From NCBI GenBank assembly GCA_905221605.1, contig CAJNDS010001011.1, forward strand, positions 1 to 41,955: a DNA stretch of 41,955 nucleotides, in the 5' to 3' direction. Below, piece by piece: positions 19,501-26,600 of the stretch. The notes under the pieces are model-generated. The model did not search any database, was not told where the DNA came from, and saw nothing but the letters and a program-made list of their open reading frames with translations. The position numbers and the translations under genes were made by a program. This stretch comes from Symbiodinium natans. Lineage: Eukaryota; Sar; Dinophyceae; Suessiales; Symbiodiniaceae. Each line of letters begins with the position of its first letter. The first letter of the stretch is position 1.

Positions 19501-21641
19501 AGCTGCATTGCTCCCTCGGTCAGTTGCGGAGCCATTGCATCATCCATCCTATCCTCGCTGACGCTCCCGTCCATGATCCGACTCATCTCTTTCAGCTCCT
19601 GCGACAGTGTTGTCTTGGTATCTATCTGCTGCGATTCTATCCAACCTTTCCAGTGCTTCACCTCCTCTTCGCATTCCACCAATCTCTTGCTCACGACGTC
19701 CGCCTTTTCCGCTGAGCTATTAGCAATTGCACTTGCACATTCGCTTGCCACCTTAAGCTTGGCTACGTCGGTCTGCGTGTCCACAACCACCGTCTGCAAG
19801 TCATCTATCCTGCCATCTATCTCTCCCAACGACGACTTGTCCGGATCAGCAGGAGCTCTCATCTTTGCCCGCCTGGGTGGGGATGATGTTGCCCTCATCT
19901 CGTCGTTCCTGCCTCGTCCTTCAGGAGGAGTATCGATCCCGAAATGCTCGTACTGCCCACCTATCCCAGGAGATCGTGGAGCCGGGGATCGATTGCCCCA
20001 TCCTTCGCTACCCTGATCCGGGGTGATCATTCCTGCCTGATGGATCGGTCCCCCAATTTCTGTCGACTTCGACTTCTTCGCTGCGGGGACGCTCTCGGCT
20101 ATCTGGTTCATCTCCTTAACGGCCTGCTCCGCTCGTTGCTTACGCAGTCCCTCATCCATCTTGCCTATCTTGCTGGTGGTACCAACTCCATTTTCCGATC
20201 CACCCGGGCTATCCCTCTTCAATGATGTAGATCGACCACCTGAGTGCCCACTATCCGACCCCATCGACATCTTTCGTGACCTGTCTTTCTCTACCCCTGC
20301 GATCTCGGCACCATATATCCCAGCATTCCACCGTTCCTGCGACTCCGATTGCATCGTCATGGGCGTTGATCCAGGCTCTCCTGGCCCCTGATCTGTGAAG
20401 AACTTCGCAAAGTCCATGTCAGTGATGACCCCCGTTTCCTCGAGCGTACTCCGGATTCCATGGGATCCCCACTCTATTCCGATCGTCGTAGTCTGACCCA
20501 TCCTCACATCCTTCAACGCTTCAACGTTCCCGCCTGGTGATGCCTCCGAGAGACCTGTAGATGAAAATACAGACAGTGCTCTATCATCGCTCCCACTGAC
20601 CACGTTCTGCGCTACCGCTGACGATCCCTTAGCTATCAACTCCAGGTCTGTAGGATCGGCACCGACATTCCCAATCATGGTCGCACTATTCGAATACACT
20701 CCTGGAACGAGATCATCTCCATTCCCTCTGCCCATCCAATGTCCGCTATCCGCACTTCTCGTTCGATCGCCCTCCGCACCGAGCTCGCCACTGGGCATCA
20801 TCGCATCTATTCCATCATCATTCCTCCTGATCGTCCTATCATGATCTGACGATGATGACACTGCAAGACTATCCACTCTGTCCTCGATCGCCATTTCTAA
20901 CCTGGAACCAGTGATTCCCTTGGCACCTCCCGTTGACTCGTAATTCGTCCCGTGGGACACAGGCTCGGAGGGGATGACGAACGGTCCCTCTTCCATCCTT
21001 TCATCTATTCCAGCCAGATCCTCGATAGCAAGCGTCGGAGTCCTAGCGTTTCCCGCTTCTATCTCACCTCTTCCGGCCCTATACTCATTTAAATCTGTAG
21101 CTCCCATAACTGGATCAAACACTACAGGACGGCTCGCAAGCATGCTGAGCTGCATTACGGCATCCCCTCTATCTGCTATCGACGGGATTGCGAGCAACTC
21201 CTGCAAACCTTCGTCTGCGTCCCTCCCCTGAGTGCCCGACGTGTCCGCTATTCCGGCATAGCCCAGTCCTCCCGACCTCCCCACACTATCCATTGCCGCC
21301 ACGATCTCCAAGTTTCTATCCGTCAGTCCTGGGGGTGGTCCTGACACTAACATATTATTCGCAGCACTCGACCTGATGTCTACAGTAAGCGGTCCTGAGA
21401 AACTGAGGCCGAGGCGATCTCTATTATCACTGCTATCCATCTCCATTCCCGTCCTTCCACTATTCCGTCCGTCGTCGATGAAGTTCACGTTCTCGGCGTC
21501 GGCTATGCTTCTCACATGACTATCGGTAGCGGCCACGTTCTGATTGACCGCAGTGACCTGGTCCTCGAGAAATCTATTCCCTACTCCCAACACATCACTA
21601 TCGCTAGACTCACTGCTCCCAATGCTATCACGTGTGGACAT
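16518..21641 (-). CDS. gag: Gag-like structural protein with coiled coil and CCCH zinc fingers (1,707 aa)
   Basis: The start chosen is the ATG at 21641 (MSTRDSIGSS); the frame is open about 35 codons further upstream but only from a TTG. Residues 1-600 are Ser/Asp/Gly-rich and probably disordered. About 610-1135 form long heptad-like helices (IDDLQTVVVDTQTDVAKLK, RLEQVKRNDS), a likely coiled coil. Around 1215-1260 is a RING/B-box-like cluster (CPVCVRQ, CHGCGREVCGNC, CMLC). About 1350-1515 is a helical segment resembling copia Gag capsid (YPALENQLFSG, WDLAHTNLIGLKGNTWSEQQ). The C-terminus has two CCCH fingers (C-x7-C-x6-C-x3-H, then C-x8-C-x4-C-x3-H), probably binding RNA in place of the usual CCHC knuckle. 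It is about four times the length of a usual copia Gag. Confidence 0.75.
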   Translation of the reverse strand: MSTRDSIGSSESSDSDVLGVGNRFLEDQVTAVNQNVAATDSHVRSIADAENVNFIDDGRNSGRTGMEMDSSDNRDRLGLSFSGPLTVDIRSSAANNMLVSGPPPGLTDRNLEIVAAMDSVGRSGGLGYAGIADTSGTQGRDADEGLQELLAIPSIADRGDAVMQLSMLASRPVVFDPVMGATDLNEYRAGRGEIEAGNARTPTLAIEDLAGIDERMEEGPFVIPSEPVSHGTNYESTGGAKGITGSRLEMAIEDRVDSLAVSSSSDHDRTIRRNDDGIDAMMPSGELGAEGDRTRSADSGHWMGRGNGDDLVPGVYSNSATMIGNVGADPTDLELIAKGSSAVAQNVVSGSDDRALSVFSSTGLSEASPGGNVEALKDVRMGQTTTIGIEWGSHGIRSTLEETGVITDMDFAKFFTDQGPGEPGSTPMTMQSESQERWNAGIYGAEIAGVEKDRSRKMSMGSDSGHSGGRSTSLKRDSPGGSENGVGTTSKIGKMDEGLRKQRAEQAVKEMNQIAESVPAAKKSKSTEIGGPIHQAGMITPDQGSEGWGNRSPAPRSPGIGGQYEHFGIDTPPEGRGRNDEMRATSSPPRRAKMRAPADPDKSSLGEIDGRIDDLQTVVVDTQTDVAKLKVASECASAIANSSAEKADVVSKRLVECEEEVKHWKGWIESQQIDTKTTLSQELKEMSRIMDGSVSEDRMDDAMAPQLTEGAMQLARRMRRQVENVKVLKTSVTTRLKGVEERLSTAEHSADIAKQSTGTKITTLETGLNEVRRGIGVVFSSMQMRHENGTWKNERLDKVETVLNRQWDQIKIAGEELRKLKSKGSQKAGTDTASSSHCNSQGKGPGCGCREPGEGHGTCIDGAVRGETKKLSEVVLAQKEHIMTVAREVIKNRKSVAEIVANMTKVHKTCENVAARTDRMDEKRNGEQAWVKDTVRKMEKTMESMSSRMIDEQKRVTGEFILVNARIDESARNEGVGKMRGNSAEIGKPPTMSRGRDSHGGSGGADGRARSDNARGIEASRPELAGPVVDRRIESRCIVLEQQVTKITSQLQGLTTVNERIVRENASLLSEIESMKGENKGVTESVARMIRDNRDEVSKMRADLDLRSREMIELKEKNEQLEATVREYERRLEQVKRNDSIKAELDSMWNRIGEIAKQSSEYAMPAPAAGGASNAGSARPSAGATPAPSSFGDRREHGRKDRQGDGGLLGEETRIRRCPVCVRQAEMMIACHGCGREVCGNCYEYHDDVCMLCSTDRRGCDAGGYAGTGLPRPQSGRDLEGDDARFRNPVGGGYNKFKDTRGMEKCNEISIAKEPSSGEVGLWLGDVAHTAKAAYLYDGDYAYTQVLRVRERSEAMIDMELKYPALENQLFSGLKRAIKSESLSAKVKMEMYKTQQVGDGKPMTAMRLLTLIVKHVEIPIAKESQVLYDGLSSTKVMSFPGKPEEEALEEFMTRWDLAHTNLIGLKGNTWSEQQLGWMLHSKVQRVQVLNHDIEAWRLLPDEAKTHTWLRKRIKDRLEMWRADKNIDEASMRVSRQAFTSGYAAMPAQQGSYRAPVNRRSAYADDRPRSSSPAGGNSYGRGISVGRGRDGLSQAGRADDPKNRYGSKSPFGKRGVCYPYTRGTCPMTAADCKHSHDIYLYSQAEEVLKKAGYCFEHFRYGSCRNDKCKMLHEAIPNSIREAFETVEIEQKETRPSSPHADGEGPSFR

Positions 21642-22430
21642 TGCTGCAGTCAACGAACACAAGTGACAAGCGCGGAAAACTTCACTATGCAAGTGGTACC
21701 TCTTCGCTATACCAAGAAAACTTCTCGAACAGCTCGTCCAGGCCAAGCAACAAGGCTCTTAACCTGTGCGAAGTGTCCAAACCAATGAAAACTTGCGCAA
21801 CCCGTTCCAGTAACTAGCTCAGGCCACACGAGGAGAAAGAAGTTGTATATTTACAGTTGTAGGTTGTAATGTTGCACCAGAAGTAACAGTATCCCTGTCA
21901 ACGGGGAACTCAAGGTAGCTAGCCAATCGTTCCGAGCCACTCCCGACGTTAACTATCGGAAGGATCCCCAGAGTTGCTATCTCCAGGGGGTGGTAACCTA
22001 TCGCTCTAGATGTATCCACTAGCCGTCCGGCTGCGTGTTGTACACCTATCCCGATATTCACCTGAACAGCCACCTGCCCTCAGTATCCTCCGGCCTCCGG
22101 CTATGAGTTGTAAAGAGAACAGATAACTATCCCGAGGTTAGGGAAAAGGATCTATTCCTCGTCAACGCCCGACCCTTTTGGCTCCTCTTTCCTCCGGATG
22201 CGAGTTGGCCAATCAGGTCCACGACGTACAGGAACACTATCCACGGGGGCGAAAACTGTGCAATACAGGCTGCTACAGTACTAAGAAGGGCCCTTCTTGA
22301 GCAGCTTACAGCTGCGATCGAACATGGGATCATCATTCTATCCACGCTCGGCCACGATGAAGTCGGCAAACTATCCATGATCCACATTCGAGAAGGGGTC
22401 CAAACCCGAAATACATGTACACGTCAAATC
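21642..22430 (-). other. Untranslated leader (possible 5' LTR/UTR) of the copia-like element
   Basis: No convincing gene is present. Three loosely similar motifs (CCGTCCGGCTGCGTGTTGTA near 22024, CCTCCGGCTATGAGTTGTAA near 22093, CCTCCGGATGCGAGTTGG near 22191) suggest degenerate internal repetition. CTATC occurs eight times between 21,950 and 22,380, as often as in the coding part, and then stops, which is why I end the element here. No tRNA primer-binding site was recognised. Confidence 0.4.
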
Positions 22431-22470
22431 ACCATCCCGTGGAATCAACCTGACCTCTTTGTGCTAAACA

Positions 22471-22617
22471 ATCCATGTCCGCACGATGATAACGTCCGTG
22501 TGAACAATGGCCAGAGCATCCATGTCCGCACGATGAAAAGATCCGTGTGACCGGTGCGTGCGAGTGGCTAGAGCATCCATGGGGCATTCATGCCTGCACG
22601 ATGATTACGTCCGTGTA
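22471..22617. repeat. Three degenerate tandem repeats of about 35-45 bp
   Basis: Three copies, each beginning ATCCATG and ending in CACGATGA...TCCGTGT, lie at about 22471-22503, 22519-22550 and 22574-22617. They are separated by short spacers containing GGCCAGAG or GGCTAGAG. The third has a small extra stretch. The rest of 22,430-23,000 holds nothing I can name. Confidence 0.7.
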
Positions 22618-23001
22618 CCCTAAAGTCCAGGGGTTCAGGGTGCCCGTAGGGATTCCCGGTTGCAACAATACGTTCAGGGATGTTACGCGGGCCCACATGA
22701 TGAATGAGGATGATCAACAGCCCCTCACTTTTTCACCTTGCAAACGTGTTTGTTTTGCTGGCTTCGCCGGTGCGCACAGCCCTGACCCAACAAAAAAACG
22801 ACAAAAAAAGAAAATCCCCGTGTAAAGGACCTCCCACGCGAAACGCACGTTTTGCGAAATATAGACAAAATCTAACCCAAAAACAAACCTGCTTCCACCA
22901 CAACACTCGCGATCTGCGCAGCCGCTCAAGTTGCTTTTGTTGCATGCAGGCCAAAAAAATTGCGCTTTTTCCCAACGCGCGCGTATACAGCACGTCTGAA
23001 C

Positions 23002-23039
23002 GTTGTCGTCGTCGTCGTCGTTGTTGTTGCTGCTGCTGT

Positions 23040-23119
<80 letters not shown>

Positions 23120-23307
23120 TTGTTGTTGCTGCTGTTGCTGCTGTTGCTGCTGTTGCTGCTGTTGCTGCTGTTGCTGCTGTTGCTGCTGTTGCTGCTGTTG
23201 CTGCTGTTGCTGCTGTTGCTACTGTTGCTGCTGTTGCTGCTGTTGCTGCTGTTGCTGCTGTTGCTGCTGTTGCTGCTGTTGCTGCTGTCGCTGCTGTTGC
23301 TGCTGTT
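23002..23307. repeat. GTC/GTT/CTG microsatellite grading into a TTGCTGCTG array
   Basis: It begins with (GTC)n, passes through GTT and TTGCTG units and a pure CTG run, and ends as about 18 copies of the 9-mer TTGCTGCTG with occasional single-base variants (CTACTG, GTCGCT). The open frames through it (poly-Leu, poly-Cys, poly-Ala, poly-Ser) are trivial. The 18.6-kb LINE-like element starts immediately after it. Confidence 0.95.
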
Positions 23308-23358
23308 AAGCACTACCAGCTCAAGCCGCCCGCGCATGGTAGCTGTCGAACCGGCCAA

Positions 23359-23395
23359 GGCCCCGAACTTCATCTCTTTAACAGTTTTCGGGGCC
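23359..23395 (+). other. Stem-loop in the LINE 5' leader
   Basis: A perfect 9-bp inverted repeat, GGCCCCGAA (23359-23367) and TTCGGGGCC (23387-23395), encloses a 19-nt loop. It lies between the element start and the first ORF and may shape the 5' end of the RNA. It does not belong to the GAGTGAGG hairpin family. Confidence 0.6.
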
Positions 23396-23635
23396 CTCTA
23401 ACATCTCAAGGCTTTCTAGCTCTTGCCAGCTGATGGTCACTTTGAGGCTTTAGCCTCAAGCATTCTGAGATTCTGCCGCAGACAGCATATCCACGAGCTG
23501 GCCCGGTCCCAATTCCGGGGGGAGAACTTAGATCGTCTTAGACTGCATCTTTCACTCCTAAGTGTGAGGGTTCTCGTCTTTCCGCAGGACGAGGGGAGTC
23601 TGATCGTGCTTCGGCACTTCAGTCGAAACAAGCGG

Positions 23636-26600
23636 ATGGCAGAGGGTTTAATTCGGAAACACTCCTATCGTCGGGCCTGTCACCGAGCCTTAAGGGACGG
23701 TTGCGCAGTACCATATCGAAGGACAAATTTGCCTCTAAGCCAGGCACAGGCAAGCGCAGGCACGGCTGCACCTAGTGCAAGCCAAGAGACTAAGGAAAAC
23801 ATGCATGCTCAATTTGCACCGCAGCTTCCTCTTAGGCAACCGCGTAGGCGTCACCCTAGAGGCGGTCGCGAAGCCAAACCACTGCGGGTTTTCTCGTGGA
23901 ATGCAGGTGGATTAAGCCAGCAATTGTGGGCAGAGTTCAAGGAGTGGCTGCAATATCAGCAGGACCTCGATGTTATCTTTATCCAGGAAACCCACTGGAC
24001 TACATCCTCCCAGTTTAAAGTGCACGGCTGGACAGCTGTCTCAGGCGGGCTGCCGGATGAAGAGCTCGTGAGGTCTCCTCCCGCTCAAACATCCCAGCTA
24101 CCCGAACAGCCAAAGCACAGGCGCTCTGCAGGTGTTCTCACTCTACTATCGCCTGCAACACTACGCTGGCAGGATCTACACCCAGGCCGTGCTCACGAGG
24201 TTCACTGCGAAATCCGAGGCCATCCAGTGCTCCTGCTCAACTGCTACCAGTACACCAAGCAACGAGGCATGACGGAGCAGGACCACTATGCCACCCAAAG
24301 CAAAGTTCTCTCCTCCCTAAGCAAGTCCCTTACCAACTTGTCACAGCGTACTGTTCCGGTACTGGCGGGCGACTTCAACTCTTCCCTAAAACCAAATCCC
24401 CCCTTTGTAGGGGGAGTGGTGCCAGCAGGATCTTCTAAGCACAAGCCGGTTCAAAAGCAGTTCCAGAAGTTTCTTCAGCGAAACTCCCTAGTTGCGCTTA
24501 ACACATGGCAGGGGCGCAAGGCAAACACTTTCATCTCGCCACAGGGCAGCTCTCAGATAGATTTCATCTTGACCTCCAAATTCTACGCTGCTCAGCTGGC
24601 CCGCAAAGTGTGTGTCCTCAAAGACTTCAAGCTGGGAGCATGGCGTAAAGGTGGCAAACACATGCCACTCAGGACGGCAGTACCCCTCAAGAAGGTCTGG
24701 AGACACCCGTTCTCGACCAAAACTCAACCGGCAGTCCCTTCCAAACAAAAGTCCCTACTGGCTCACCATGTTAGACAAAACACTCCTCTGGCCCAAACCC
24801 TGCGGGAGCAAGTAGCAAAGGATGTCGACAAACTCCGAGCGCAGAAGAATGGCGAGCCTCTTCACCCTGATGAGGTCAACGAGCTTCTTCTCGAACATGC
24901 CAAGACTTTCCAGCCGAGGGACCCAGAAGCAGGCAGCTCGGACGCAGCTCCGACAGCACAACCTCTGTGGCGGCTTCATAACCATCGGCAGACCGCACTG
25001 CGAAACCTAAAACGTGAGGACGACGTCATAAATAAGATGGCTCGCACCGAGCACCTCAAACAGGCTCAGCGCTCGCTGGACGAGGCAGCCAAGGCACATG
25101 CCATCCAGATAAAGAATCAGGCCCGAGAAAGAACTCATCGAACTTTGAAAGAGATTTCTGAGAAGGTCAAACGAGATCCACATGCGGCATATCGCTCCTT
25201 AAAGCATGTAGCTCCTTGGTCTCCTGCACCAAGAGTCTGCCTCAGATCGCCATGCGGCCGCATCCTAACTGAGCCTGAGGGACTGGCAGAGTTAAAGAGA
25301 CATAGTCTTTCCATCTTCTCCTCGCATCCCCCCCTAGCTAGTGGCGTAGGCCAAGCCTTGCCCAAGCTGGACAAAAGTAGTCTGTCCAAAGGCATAGCCT
25401 CTATAAAGCCGGAAAAGGCAGTACCGCAAGGATCTGCCCCCGCATCCATGTACCGCCTTTGTGCTTCCACTGTGGCCAATAACTACTGCGACTATCTCGA
25501 AGCGGTGCCTCCGCCTCCCGCTCCGACCCATCAGGCGTGCGAGGTCACCTCCTGCCAAGGGAAGCGCGAGCCTCAGCATAACACAGCACCAATGAATCCA
25601 GCCGAGCCACCCTCGCTGCCCATAACAGCCAAGTCAGCAGACCTTAGCTTCATACCCAAGCCCTCTAAACCAGCCTCTAAGCCGGAGAACTTGCGACCGC
25701 TGGGCATCATTAGGCCAGATGGCAAAGGAATAGCCTCTGAGGCTAGGAGAAGACTTGACCCCCTCTTCAAGAAGGCCCACTTTGCTTCCCCTCAATTTGC
25801 CTACATTCCAGGACGCGGTATCGCCGATGCCCAACTCCGGGTAATTGGCCACGCAAGGCGCGTCCGTGCCATGCTTCGATCCCGAGCACCAGACAGATTC
25901 TGCACTCCCAAGCGCACGAAGGGCAAGCCGGACCTAATCGGAGGCTTCACCTTCTCACTAGATCTCTCTCAAGCTTTTGACAAAACAAGCAGAGAAGCTC
26001 TTTTGCGCTCACTAATTACTTATGGAGCCTCACCCGAAGACGTCGAGCTGGTTGCATCCCTCCATAGGGAGGCCCAGTATAATCTGCGCTATGGACGAAG
26101 CCAGGAAACAGTAACCTCCACAAGAGGTATAAAGCAAGGATGCAAACTGGCCCCCTCCCTCTTCTCCCTGGTCATCACGGAGGCGTTCCGGCTTATGGCC
26201 ACCCACATAGGGTTCTCTCCAATACAGCAGTTCCTCACAGGCTTCGCAGATGACCTCGTAATTCACCGAGACATCCACAACTGGTCTGATCTCTATGCGG
26301 CTCATGACATGGTTAGACTGTTACTGCACTACCTGCAAGAAGCCGGACTAGAAGTGAATTACGCCAAGTGCAACATCATGGTTAAACTGGCAGGTCGCCA
26401 CGCACAGCAGGCCAAGAAGCTCTTCAAGTCACAGGAGCTTCGCTCAGGCCGGAAGGTCACGGTCTGGAATATAGACGCACCAGAGCAGCCAAGACGGCCA
26501 ATTCTGCTTTCGCATTCCTCAGTTCTTCCCCCTCTCCCCTCTCTTCCTTCCTTCGAGCTGGTAGACTCCTTCAAGTATCTAGGAGTCATGATCAGCTACT

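Larger units (their letters stand above)
1..22400 (-). mobile_element. Giant Ty1/copia-like retroelement, 5' part, truncated by the left window edge
   Basis: Six consecutive large minus-strand frames cover about 21.6 kb almost without gaps. Their domain order is Gag-like, protease, integrase, reverse transcriptase; integrase before RT is the Ty1/copia order. Junctions between frames are overlaps or tiny gaps, so they look like one polyprotein cut by frameshifts. Extra frames follow the RT, which ordinary 5-6 kb copia elements do not have. The right boundary near 22,400 is inferred from where the GATAG pentamer, abundant throughout the element including its leader, stops. No LTR pair can be shown because the 3' end is outside the window. 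An RNase H domain was not recognised. The frameshifts suggest a decaying copy or uncorrected sequencing indels. Confidence 0.75.

Noticed and set aside
21819-22387. Short minus-strand ORFs of 84 and 86 aa upstream of Gag
   Set aside because: They have no recognisable features; the region is better read as an untranslated leader.
22034-22667. Possible LTR bounded by TGTTGCAACC (minus strand from 22667) and a matching end near 22036
   Set aside because: TG...CA ends of this kind occur by chance, no primer-binding site follows, and the second LTR is outside the window.
23308-23330. AAGCACTACCAGCTCAAG at the LINE start as a relic of the dinoflagellate spliced leader
   Set aside because: Only about seven bases (GCTCAAG) match the leader's 3' end; too short to claim.
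22704-23433. Long overlapping ORFs of poly-Leu, poly-Cys, poly-Ala and poly-Ser on both strands
   Set aside because: They are translations of the CTG/TTG microsatellite and would be open in any frame.
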